Part shown: positions 1-6,709 of the stretch, piece after piece
Layout: each line of letters starts with the position of its first letter
Numbering within the stretch: position 1 is the first letter of the stretch
NCBI GenBank assembly: GCA_044358835.1
Contig: JBIKNF010000026.1
Span: forward strand, 1-16,766
Direction: 5' to 3'
From: JAJTHC01 sp044358835
GTDB lineage: Bacteria; Cyanobacteriota; Vampirovibrionia; Vampirovibrionales; JAJTHC01
DNA: 16,766 nt
Program-made: the position numbers and the translations under genes
The notes under the pieces: model-generated
The model's database searches: none
Told to the model about the DNA's origin: nothing
The model's input: only the letters and a program-made list of their open reading frames with translations

Positions 1-44
1 ATTTTCCAACGGCAATCATCAATTTAGTTCCTTTTTTAGGGTTA

Positions 45-178
45 GGGGGGGGTAAAGGCTGTTTTATACAGCTGTTTATATAAAGTCACACCACTTAACA
101 AAATTGCCCCGTTTCACGTCTTTTGTTACATTTCCGTCGTCCCACTGGTGAGGGCTTTGGTGTGGGGGGGGGGTAAAG
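45..178 (+). repeat. Pair of poly-G tracts each followed by TAAAG
   Basis: Eight G at 45-52 and ten G at 164-173 are each followed directly by TAAAG, giving two copies of a GGGGGGGGTAAAG string 119 bases apart. Long G runs are prone to replication slippage. Both lie in the non-coding leader of the S41 protease gene, so length changes would affect the leader and not a reading frame. No function is shown. Confidence 0.6.
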
Positions 179-244
179 CACAGCGTTGGGTCACTTTTTA
201 GACGTTCGCTATTTTTCAGTGGCTTCCTTTTAACGTGCTTCATG

Positions 245-250
245 TACAAT
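245..250 (+). promoter_or_regulatory. Possible -10 element for the S41 protease gene
   Basis: TACAAT, preceded directly by TG, lies 51 bases before the start codon. No good -35 hexamer is present 16-18 bases upstream. The same TGTACAATA string occurs ahead of the DegT-family gene at 12713-12721, which modestly supports it as a real promoter element. Confidence 0.35.
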
Positions 251-300
251 AGAACTTAGTTCACCCAAAAAAAATACTTGAACAAACTAAAGGAACGTGG

Positions 301-1611
301 ATGCCTCGATTCAACCCAAGTAAAAAACAACGCCCTTGGCTAAAACCTCTCTGGACGCTTTTCTTCTGGGTGGCGTTGTTGACGACCATCGCCAGTTCTA
401 CGTGGGCGTGCTTACCTGCCGCGTGGCAGTCGTGGAATCCTCAGCATGGCACGCTAGAAGGGGCGTCCCATACGGAAGAAATCTATCACACCCAACAGCC
501 CAAGGCCCGTCGCTTGTTTGTTGAAACCCTGCAACAGATTGAAGCCCTGTATGTGGAAGAACATTTCAATCACCAGAAAATAGCCCGCTGGAAAGACCAT
601 TACTACGAACAAATACACACCTTTGAAGATGCCTTTATCGCCATAGAATCCACCATTGCAAGCCTAAACGACCCCTACACCCATTTTTTTCGGCCTGATC
701 AATATGCGGAACAAACCCTGGCCTTATCTTCAAAACTCTATGGCATTGGCGTGGAAATTAGCTTGGTGGATGACGCCATGACGATTATGAACTTGCTCCC
801 CAATTCGCCCGCCATGGCCTGCCGATGCCTGCATATGGGCGATGTCATCACCCATATTGACGGGGTGCCCATTCATGGGTGGACGACGCTGAACGTGGCC
901 AAACGCATTCGCGGTAAACAAGGCACCGCCGTCATGCTGACGATCAAATCCCCAGAAGGCGAGATTCAACAGGTAAAAGTCCTTCGAGATGAAATTGATT
1001 TACAGCATGTGCAAGTCATTGAAGTGCCTAAGCATCCTGAAATTGGCTTTATTCGCTTACAATCCTTTATGGGAACAGGCATTGCCCAAGAGTTTCGCAA
1101 CGCCCTAGAAGCCGTAAAAACCCGCCCGTACCTCGTCATTGACCTGCGCAATAATGGCGGAGGCATGCTGAATAATGCCATTGAAATAGCCGACTTTTTT
1201 TTAGATGAACAAACGATTGTGCAAGTGGACGGCAGGGGAAATGCCTATGACCGTCTGTATAAGGGGCATCGTGGTAAGGTGTACGGGGGTAAAGTCGCGA
1301 TCCTCATCAATGAAGGTTCGGCCAGTGCGAGTGAGGTGTTGGCAGGGGCGTTGCATGAACAAAAAAACGCGTTGCTGGTGGGGCGCCAAACATACGGCAA
1401 GGGCATGGTGCAAGAAGTGGTGCCTTTACAGACCCTTGAAGTGGGCTTGACCTTAACGGTGGCGCATTATTTAACGCCTCGCGGGCAGGATTTAAACCAT
1501 GTGGGCTTAGCACCTGATGTCAAGGTTTTACCAATGCGGATTCGTCAGGCGTCTAAAAAAGGCGACGATGTCGTCTTGGATGAAGCGATTAAGGCGTTAA
1601 AAACCACTTAG
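301..1611 (+). CDS. S41-family carboxyl-terminal processing protease with PDZ domain
   Basis: This is a 436-residue serine endoprotease of the CtpA/Tsp type, which trims the C-termini of exported proteins. The first ~38 residues are basic and then hydrophobic, an export signal or membrane anchor, so it should act outside the cytoplasmic membrane. A PDZ domain covers about residues 147-230. The catalytic domain follows: the SASASE motif puts the nucleophile at Ser342, and the YGKG motif puts the general base at Lys367, 25 residues later as expected for the family. The PDZ loop reads SPAMACRCLHMGD where relatives usually have a simple SPA..AGL..GD, so it carries two unusual cysteines. AAAGGA lies 6 bases before the ATG. 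The next gene is convergent, only 8 bases away. Family assignment is firm; the substrate is unknown. Confidence 0.93.
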   Translation: MPRFNPSKKQRPWLKPLWTLFFWVALLTTIASSTWACLPAAWQSWNPQHGTLEGASHTEEIYHTQQPKARRLFVETLQQIEALYVEEHFNHQKIARWKDHYYEQIHTFEDAFIAIESTIASLNDPYTHFFRPDQYAEQTLALSSKLYGIGVEISLVDDAMTIMNLLPNSPAMACRCLHMGDVITHIDGVPIHGWTTLNVAKRIRGKQGTAVMLTIKSPEGEIQQVKVLRDEIDLQHVQVIEVPKHPEIGFIRLQSFMGTGIAQEFRNALEAVKTRPYLVIDLRNNGGGMLNNAIEIADFFLDEQTIVQVDGRGNAYDRLYKGHRGKVYGGKVAILINEGSASASEVLAGALHEQKNALLVGRQTYGKGMVQEVVPLQTLEVGLTLTVAHYLTPRGQDLNHVGLAPDVKVLPMRIRQASKKGDDVVLDEAIKALKTT

Positions 1612-1619
1612 GCGTGTGT

Positions 1620-2426
1620 TTATAAGGTTGAAGGAGCCTCTTTTTTGGAACGGGCTTGCTTTACACGGGTGAGAATGGCATCAGTTTTAAGCAAGGCGGT
1701 TCGTTCCAACAACCAGCCCGCCAAGTACACGGAAACCCCTGCTGAAAATAAGGGAACGCCGATATTTCGCACGTTTTTCATGCCGGCTTTCATTTGTTCC
1801 GCCAACGAATCAAGCGTGCCGTCAAACGCCACATAAGGCAAGCACTTTCGAAATGCCTGTTGAATCACGTTGGGACGTAAGCCTCGTTCTTCAAGCGATT
1901 GAATCACGGTTTTTGAGCCTAAGGCCATGGGGGCTTTCTTTAAGGTGCTTCGTTTGCCAATAAGAATTTCAAACGCCTGATTCAACGCCTTTACAGGCCC
2001 TGTGACATCGGGCTGTTCAACAGAATAGCCAAACAGCGATTGCACGGGTTTGTCGCTTAAAATGTTTAGCACGCTTATAAGCCCAAAGCTCAAGCCAAAG
2101 CCTGCCACTTCGCGGGTAATCGTCATGAGGGTTTGTTCTTTGGCGTAAGCCGCTTTTTCAGGCGATTGGGTTTCTTCAGCCGTTCGAGCCGTTTTTAAGG
2201 CCATATCAACGCGAGCCATCACCAGTAAGATCGAAGCGATGGGGGCCAACGCGACTTTGAAAAAGGTGGTGTCTTGAAAGAGGGAACGTCGGGTATTGGT
2301 GGCAAGCGTGCTCAAGAGTTCACGCTTGGTTCCGCGAAAGTCTTGTGCTTTTAGGTATTCTAGGCCATACTGTGCTGTTTTTGGGCTACTATTGGGTGGC
2401 CTGGAAGGGATTCGGGTCATCATCAC
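1620..2426 (-). CDS. Unrecognised membrane protein, second of a tandem pair
   Basis: I do not recognise this 268-residue family. It has hydrophobic, probably membrane-spanning segments at about residues 55-72, 105-124 and 221-241. A charged loop rich in Ala, Lys and Glu joins the first two, and a polar domain of about 95 residues precedes the third. This arrangement, including an EET motif in the loop and a TRxVAGF-like start of the second segment, mirrors the upstream gene, so the two are probably paralogues. The GTG start overlaps the upstream stop by 4 bases; an ATG three bases later is equally possible, since GGGAGG lies 6-9 bases upstream of either. The overlap implies coupled translation. 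No terminator is seen before the convergent protease gene. Confidence 0.8.
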   Translation of the reverse strand: MMMTRIPSRPPNSSPKTAQYGLEYLKAQDFRGTKRELLSTLATNTRRSLFQDTTFFKVALAPIASILLVMARVDMALKTARTAEETQSPEKAAYAKEQTLMTITREVAGFGLSFGLISVLNILSDKPVQSLFGYSVEQPDVTGPVKALNQAFEILIGKRSTLKKAPMALGSKTVIQSLEERGLRPNVIQQAFRKCLPYVAFDGTLDSLAEQMKAGMKNVRNIGVPLFSAGVSVYLAGWLLERTALLKTDAILTRVKQARSKKEAPSTL

Positions 2427-3262
2427 ACACGTAGCCTCCCATAAGAAGGGGAACCCTGCGGAGCAAGGTCGTGAAAAGGCGTCGTTTTTGGGGACTTTTG
2501 AGACGAATCCTTGAAAATAAGGGGTTCGGTGGCTTTAACAAAAGGGGGTTCAATTTTCTTACGAATCAAGCCGTCATTGAGCCATTGCCAAACCACCCCA
2601 CTAAATAGCGTGGAACAAATCAAGCCCCCTAGCATGGCGTAGCTATTGGTTTTTAGGTTGTTGCTTCGAAAGAACGTTTGAATCGAATCCCAGTGGGGCT
2701 TAGGCAATGTGATGTTTGGGTTCAAGTGTTCTAAGGCTTCTACAAAACGATGTTGCTTGCCACATTCAAACAAGTTTTTATGCAACGGGTTTTTAATGTG
2801 TTGAAGTTGTGGCGTAAGGGCTTCTGGAGCAAGGGATTTTAAGTCAGCAAGCGAAAGGGTTTGATTGAACGTGTAGAGAAAGGCTTTTTGCAAATCGGGC
2901 GTATTTAAGTGGGGATTCGCCTTAAGAAAGGCGTGGGGGTGACTTTGAGGATGCCATTTTTCAGCCAGTTTAAAGCCGGCATCTTGCCCCAGTGCAATGA
3001 ATAAAAACCCTGCGGGAACCCCCAAACCTTCCATAAATAAGCGTTCAGAAAAGGTTTGGACTTTTTGATCGTTGGTTTCTTCCTTTTTGGTGTTTAAGGT
3101 GGGGTAATCGGCAATGCATCGCATTACCCCAACCAAAAAACGCCCCAGCATCGAAGAGGCCAAGAGAAACGTCAGGCTGTTTCGATTGGCTTTGGGGATG
3201 AACGTCACGACAGTGGGGAAGGCTTCGGCGAAACGTTGCTTTAAAGAAGAAAAGCCTGACAC
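2423..3262 (-). CDS. Unrecognised membrane protein, first of a tandem pair
   Basis: This 279-residue protein is of unknown function. Hydrophobic segments lie at about residues 30-50, 78-94 and 207-227, with a polar region of roughly 110 residues before the last and a Pro/Ser-rich tail. The order of segment, charged loop, Gly-rich segment, soluble domain and C-terminal segment matches the downstream gene. The start is GTG, with GGAGA about 10 bases upstream; no ATG competes nearby. It is the first gene of a two-gene unit with a promoter candidate at 3405-3433. The function cannot be inferred from the neighbours, which are a convergent protease and an upstream HEAT-repeat gene separated by a terminator. 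Confidence 0.8.
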   Translation of the reverse strand: MSGFSSLKQRFAEAFPTVVTFIPKANRNSLTFLLASSMLGRFLVGVMRCIADYPTLNTKKEETNDQKVQTFSERLFMEGLGVPAGFLFIALGQDAGFKLAEKWHPQSHPHAFLKANPHLNTPDLQKAFLYTFNQTLSLADLKSLAPEALTPQLQHIKNPLHKNLFECGKQHRFVEALEHLNPNITLPKPHWDSIQTFFRSNNLKTNSYAMLGGLICSTLFSGVVWQWLNDGLIRKKIEPPFVKATEPLIFKDSSQKSPKTTPFHDLAPQGSPSYGRLRV

Positions 3263-3404
3263 AGAACGAGAGTCTCCAGTTTTAAAAGGGCGTGAATCAT
3301 CTGTGAAAAAGACAAACCAAGTGGTTTTCGTTACAGGAAGGTCTGTTTAGTTTTTCGTCAAAGCCTGGTTTGAGAATAAGATGTTTCGCTCGATTTATAG
3401 TTCA

Positions 3405-3433
3405 ATCATACGTAAAAGGGATTCAAAACACAA
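3405..3433 (-). promoter_or_regulatory. Promoter candidate for the membrane-protein pair
   Basis: Read on the minus strand, TTGTGT (3428-3433) and TATGAT (3405-3410) are separated by exactly 17 bases. The -10 matches the consensus at 5 of 6 positions and the -35 at 3 of 6. It would give a leader of roughly 135 bases. Confidence 0.45.
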
Positions 3434-3475
3434 TAAAGACAAGGATTTTTCAGACTAAAGAAAAAGAATGAGCCT

Positions 3476-3501
3476 AAAAAAGGGGCAAAAGCCCCTTTTT
3501 T
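3476..3501 (-). terminator. Rho-independent terminator behind the HEAT-repeat gene
   Basis: An A6 run, GGGGC (3482-3486), loop AAAA, GCCCC (3491-3495) and a T6 run form a symmetrical A-stem-T structure. It can act on either strand. Its position, 77 bases past the HEAT-repeat stop and upstream of the next minus-strand promoter, fits termination of the HEAT-repeat transcript. Confidence 0.85.
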
Positions 3502-3577
3502 ATTAGCTTAACGCGAAGGTTGATCGCCTTTTTTTTAGACATGGGGATCAACTCAAGCAAGGAAAGAGTTCAAAGCA

Positions 3578-4432
3578 CTAGAGTGATTTGGACATTTTTG
3601 CCGTAGGCACTTGCTTCCAGTTGGCCGCCATAATGATTTTGTAAGATTTTAAGGCCATGTCTTCCACTTCACCTAGTTCACTGGCGCTCATAATCAAGGC
3701 ACGCAAGGGAACTAAAGCACGAGCATCTTTAATTTGACCTAGGGCAGAAGCCGCCCCTGAACGCACCAAGATGTTTTCTTCCGTGTCTTCTAAAGTCGCC
3801 ACTAAAGCGGGTACGGCGTCTCCGCAACCGAGTTTGCCTAAGGATTGAACTGCATAAATACGAACGTTCACCCAGTCATCATTAAGCATTTCTACCAAGG
3901 GCATCACAGCAATAGGATCCCCCACTTCACCCAAGGCACGTGTGGCATCGCATCGCACGTTGACGCGTTCGCTTTTGAGGCTTTCAATTAAAGGAAGCGC
4001 CGCAATGCGACCAATTTCAATCAATGCATCGGCAGAAGTCACACACACTTGTGGATTTTCATCGCTCAAGGCTTCCACTAAAGGCATAACAACTTCTTGA
4101 CCACCCAAGCGCCCCAAGGCACGGGCGGCACGCACACGTACATCCACATTGCGGTCTTCACGCAAGGATTCAATCAAATAAGGCGTTGCGGAAACATCGC
4201 CCAATTCACCCAGGGCACGCGCGACATACAAACGCACGGAACCGTTTTTGTCATGCTTAAGGGCATGAATCAAAGGCGTTACAGCAGCGGAATCACCCAG
4301 TTCACCCAAAACACGTGCAGCGTTGTAGCGCACTTTTTCACTGGTGGAGTTTTCCAAATCATAGACCAATTGATCAAAGGACTTCGCGTTGGCGGACTTA
4401 CTTTTCAGAGCGGTTAATGTACTTGCCATCAT
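3578..4432 (-). CDS. HEAT-repeat (PBS-lyase-type) protein
   Basis: This 284-residue protein is built almost entirely from about seven HEAT-like repeats of 30-32 residues (roughly residues 18-236), with a degenerate eighth to about 268. Each repeat has the pattern VR..AA.ALG.LGD...V.PL..AL, typical of the short EZ-HEAT/PBS-lyase class, which forms an alpha-solenoid scaffold for protein binding. No signal peptide, membrane segment or catalytic motif is visible, so it is probably a cytoplasmic adaptor. In Cyanobacteria such repeats occur in phycobilin lyases, but nothing here indicates that chemistry. GGAGG lies 12 bases before the first of two adjacent ATG codons, favouring the first. It appears monocistronic, with its own terminator. 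The partner is unknown. Confidence 0.88.
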   Translation of the reverse strand: MMASTLTALKSKSANAKSFDQLVYDLENSTSEKVRYNAARVLGELGDSAAVTPLIHALKHDKNGSVRLYVARALGELGDVSATPYLIESLREDRNVDVRVRAARALGRLGGQEVVMPLVEALSDENPQVCVTSADALIEIGRIAALPLIESLKSERVNVRCDATRALGEVGDPIAVMPLVEMLNDDWVNVRIYAVQSLGKLGCGDAVPALVATLEDTEENILVRSGAASALGQIKDARALVPLRALIMSASELGEVEDMALKSYKIIMAANWKQVPTAKMSKSL

Positions 4433-4481
4433 AAAGAGACAGAACCTCCAAGGGGGTTATAAGGTTGAAACACAGGACATA

Positions 4482-4511
4482 ATAATAATAGGACGACGAA
4501 CAGGGAACAGG
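4482..4511 (-). promoter_or_regulatory. Weak promoter candidate for the HEAT-repeat gene
   Basis: On the minus strand a TTTACC/TTACCT-like -35 is followed after about 18 bases by TATTAT within an A/T-rich triplet repeat. CTGTTC is duplicated in the spacer. The -35 match is poor, so positions are approximate and this is only a candidate. Confidence 0.3.
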
Positions 4512-4584
4512 TAAATGATTTATTTTTTGAACACACCACTTACGTATTGGCATAAACACCGCTGAATGAAGGATTTATGCGTTT

Positions 4585-4604
4585 TGTTACATTTGCTTAA
4601 CATT
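4585..4604 (+). promoter_or_regulatory. Degenerate two-copy TGTTACA-type site
   Basis: TGTTACATTT is followed in 10-base register by GCTTAACATT, a weaker copy. The 13-base string TTTTGTTACATTT (4582-4594) is identical to one ahead of the S41 protease gene (121-133). It lies about 155 bases upstream of the HEAT-repeat start. This is a possible binding site for the same factor as the triple array. Confidence 0.35.
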
Positions 4605-4846
4605 TTTTAGGCAAAACCTGAAGCGCGACCTGGAATTAAGACTACCAAGGTGAACCGAGTCAGCCTGTTTCGCTGTTTCGATTAGGTATACACTAACATT
4701 TTTTAAGGGATTCGTCTAATACAAAATTACATCACTTGAAGGAAATGTGTCGTTTGTACACGAAGTTGCCTATTGACAAGTTCCTAAACTATGATAAACA
4801 GACCACCTTCTCGCAACGCCTTCTTCACAGATTCGCCTTAAAACTC

Positions 4847-4876
4847 TGTTACATACTGTTACAATTTGTTACAATC
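4847..4876 (+). promoter_or_regulatory. Three tandem 10-base TGTTACA repeats, probable response-regulator site
   Basis: TGTTACATAC, TGTTACAATT and TGTTACAATC follow one another with no gap, an exact 10-base period that puts the three sites on one helix face. OmpR/PhoB-class regulators bind tandem sites with a 10-11 base period. The units match the published cyanobacterial HLR1 element bound by RpaB: two (G/T)TTACA(T/A)(T/A) octamers separated by 2 bases. The array ends 141 bases before the dnaN start. A PhoB-class regulator is encoded at 15695-16426, but a link between the two is inference. Confidence 0.6.
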
Positions 4877-5017
4877 GCCCTTCATTCCTTGTTTGGGGAA
4901 GAAGGCTGGTTTTTTTAAATGGTTTGTGATATAACTAAAAAAACTCTTTCAAATGTTTACTACTTTTATATGTAGACTAAGAAACCTGCAACACCTACAA
5001 TAAGGAGCACCCTTTCC

Positions 5018-6157
5018 ATGATGGTTCAATTCGATGTTTCCCGAGACGATATTTTACAAGCCGTAAACGCCGTGCAACGCGCCACGGCAACGCGGGTGAT
5101 TCAGCCTATTTTGTCCAACGTGTTGTTTGAAGCGTCTGAGTTAGGCACGCTGCGTCTTTCAGCCACGGATTTAGACTTTTCTTTACAGACCCTTATTCAG
5201 GCCGAAGTCACTACGGCGGGTAAAACGACGCTTTCTTCTCGTGTGTTGTCCGATATTTTGGCCAAGCTCCCGCCCAAGTCCACCGTTACCTTTCAGGTGG
5301 ATTTAAATGTGCAAACGTGTAAACTTTCTTGTGGTTCTGCCACCTTTGAACTGCGTACGCTCCCTGCCGAAGAGTTCCCTGTGATTCCAGCGATCGATCC
5401 AACTGTTGCGGTTGAACTGGATTTAGAGACCTTGGTGCGAGGCATTAAGCAAACCGAATTTGCCGCGTCCAAGCAAGATTCTAACAACATTTTAGGGGGC
5501 ATTTATTTTAAGCTCAGCCAAGGCGTTTTAGACATGGTGGCAACCGATGGTTCTCGCCTGGCGCGTCACACAGAAGCCATCGAAACCAGTGAAAATGCGC
5601 CGACTTTGGCTCATATTATTCCAGCCAAAACCTTGCAAGAGTTCCAAAAACTGGTGGCCACCTTCGGCAAAGCCGACGGCGAAAAAGTCGCCATTGCCGT
5701 GAAAGACGGTCAAATCTTCTTAAGCACGGAACGCTATAATGCGGTGTCTCGCTTACTAGATGGCCAATACCCTCGTTACGAGCAGTTGATCCCTAAAGAA
5801 TGCCAGATTTCTGCCGTCATGAACCGTGTCGCTTTAATGTCAGCTTTAGATAGAACGTCTGTTTTAGCCAATGACCGCACGCAAATTGTGAAAATGAACT
5901 TTGCCAATGACCAAGTGCGTTTTGCGGCGGATACCCCCGATGTGGGCAACTCTCACGATTCGATGCCTGTTCAGTTTGACCACTCCAATGAACTTCAAAT
6001 TGCCTTTAACTTTAGATTCGTGTTAGATGCCTTAAAAGTCATGAATGGCGATGAAGTCCGCCTTGAAACCAACGGTTCCTTGGCCCCCACGTTGTTTAAA
6101 GACCAAGCCACCCCCGATCAATACCTTTGCTTGGTCATGCCTGTTCAAGTCAAATGA
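5018..6157 (+). CDS. dnaN: DNA polymerase III beta subunit (sliding clamp)
   Basis: This 379-residue protein is the ring-shaped processivity clamp that tethers DNA polymerase III and other repair enzymes to DNA. It has the three consecutive clamp domains, about residues 1-125, 126-250 and 251-379, close to the family's usual length of about 370. Hallmarks include the start of domain 2, NNILGGIYF, followed by the ATDGSRLA motif at residues 175-182, and the C-terminal YLCLVMPVQVK, which contributes to the partner-binding pocket. AAGGAG lies 10 bases before the first of two adjacent ATG codons. Neither dnaA nor recF is adjacent, so this is not the classical origin-linked operon. A long upstream region with phased TGTTACA repeats suggests transcriptional control. 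A TM2-domain gene follows after 36 bases. Confidence 0.97.
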   Translation: MMVQFDVSRDDILQAVNAVQRATATRVIQPILSNVLFEASELGTLRLSATDLDFSLQTLIQAEVTTAGKTTLSSRVLSDILAKLPPKSTVTFQVDLNVQTCKLSCGSATFELRTLPAEEFPVIPAIDPTVAVELDLETLVRGIKQTEFAASKQDSNNILGGIYFKLSQGVLDMVATDGSRLARHTEAIETSENAPTLAHIIPAKTLQEFQKLVATFGKADGEKVAIAVKDGQIFLSTERYNAVSRLLDGQYPRYEQLIPKECQISAVMNRVALMSALDRTSVLANDRTQIVKMNFANDQVRFAADTPDVGNSHDSMPVQFDHSNELQIAFNFRFVLDALKVMNGDEVRLETNGSLAPTLFKDQATPDQYLCLVMPVQVK

Positions 6158-6193
6158 GACGTTTGGGGAAAGGTGTTAAAGTAAACGGTCAAC

Positions 6194-6505
6194 ATGGCTT
6201 TAAAAAAACAGTGGATTGCTTATCTTTTATGGATATTTTTAGGTTGGTGTGGCTTGCATGCTTTTTATTGTGGTCGGCGAAATTTGGGTTTTGCTATCCT
6301 CTTATTTTATGTGTTTGTCTGGATCTTGGCTTCCTATTCGCATCCATGTGAATACACATGTGACGAAGATTTCGGAGTATACGGTCTATTTTTTGCGTGT
6401 ATTTTTAGCATATTTGTTATTTCACATGGTTTTTTCATTCCGAAATGGATTAGGGTCTACAATGAACGTATGCTCCATAAGGAAAAACTAGAAAACAATG
6501 ACTAA
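6194..6505 (+). CDS. TM2-domain small membrane protein
   Basis: This 103-residue integral membrane protein has a TM2 domain at about residues 5-50: two hydrophobic helices joined by the family signature G-x-x-G-x-H-x-F-Y-x-G-R (Gly17 to Arg28), with a following Gly32. A third hydrophobic segment covers about residues 61-82, after a short polar loop containing two cysteines. The basic C-terminal tail is probably cytoplasmic. TM2 proteins are widespread, and their biochemical role is not established. The gene lies 36 bases after dnaN on the same strand with no terminator between, so it may be cotranscribed, although the GGGGAAAGG sequence upstream is too far from the ATG to be a good ribosome binding site. 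Confidence 0.75.
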   Translation: MALKKQWIAYLLWIFLGWCGLHAFYCGRRNLGFAILLFYVFVWILASYSHPCEYTCDEDFGVYGLFFACIFSIFVISHGFFIPKWIRVYNERMLHKEKLENND

Positions 6506-6545
6506 ATGAAAACATTGAAGAATAAAGGAGCAGAGGATAAGTTTT

Positions 6546-6574
6546 TTGTTTCTACCTGTTTTTTGTGTTATGCT
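6546..6574 (+). promoter_or_regulatory. Extended -10 promoter candidate for murA
   Basis: TTGTTT (6546-6551) and TATGCT (6569-6574) are separated by 17 bases, and TGT directly precedes the -10, giving an extended -10. Initiation near 6581 would leave a leader of about 130 bases before the preferred murA start. Confidence 0.5.
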
Positions 6575-6709
6575 AGAGTTCATTGAAACGGATCTAATCT
6601 TGCCCGATTAAATTCAGTTAAAACGCTTTTAAACTCCCGTTCGTATTGAAGTCAAAAGGTGGATGATGTGTTAGTAGAAAGCCCTATGAATAAAGAGAAA
6701 GAATGCCTA

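Larger units (their letters stand above)
1..300. other. Intergenic leader upstream of the S41 protease, with two G tracts
   Basis: No convincing complete gene is seen here. One + frame is open from the window edge to about base 80, so the tail of a gene lying to the left cannot be excluded, but I do not recognise its translation. The region holds two homopolymer G tracts (8 G at 45-52 and 10 G at 164-173), each followed by TAAAG. It also has a TGTTACA site at 124-130 and a TACAAT -10-like hexamer at 245-250 ahead of the protease gene. Confidence 0.6.
3263..3577. other. Intergenic region with a promoter candidate and a terminator
   Basis: No gene is supported in these 315 bases. The stretch holds the leader and promoter candidate of the membrane-protein pair (3405-3433, minus strand) and the terminator of the HEAT-repeat gene (3476-3501). 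Short ORFs here have no ribosome binding site and are treated as chance. Confidence 0.6.
4433..5017. other. Divergent 585-base intergenic region between the HEAT-repeat gene and dnaN
   Basis: No gene is supported here. A 60-codon frame (4736-4918) starts with TTG, lacks a ribosome binding site and resembles nothing known. The region is rich in short repeats: a phased triple TGTTACA array (4847-4876), a partial version at 4585-4604, and TAACATTTTTTA twice (4598-4609 and 4694-4705). A TTGACA at 4773-4778 lacks a good -10, the best being TAAACA at 4795-4800. TATAAC at 4930-4935 lacks a good -35 but is a possible -10 for dnaN. The length and repeats suggest a regulated region. Confidence 0.6.

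Noticed and set aside
3513..3535. Second terminator after the HEAT-repeat gene (GCGA...TCGC then T8)
   Set aside because: The stem is only 4 bp, and the T run is on the strand opposite to the HEAT-repeat transcript, with no + strand gene to end.
4097..4417. 106-codon + strand frame opposite the HEAT-repeat gene
   Set aside because: Its own repetitive peptide is the mirror of the HEAT repeats on the other strand; no independent evidence.
4736..4918. 60-codon frame upstream of dnaN
   Set aside because: It has a TTG start, no ribosome binding site and no recognisable content, and it runs through the TGTTACA array, which is better explained as regulatory DNA.
4433..5017. Replication origin near dnaN
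   Set aside because: No cluster of TTATCCACA-type DnaA boxes was seen and dnaA is absent. The repeats here are TGTTACA, which fits a regulator site better.
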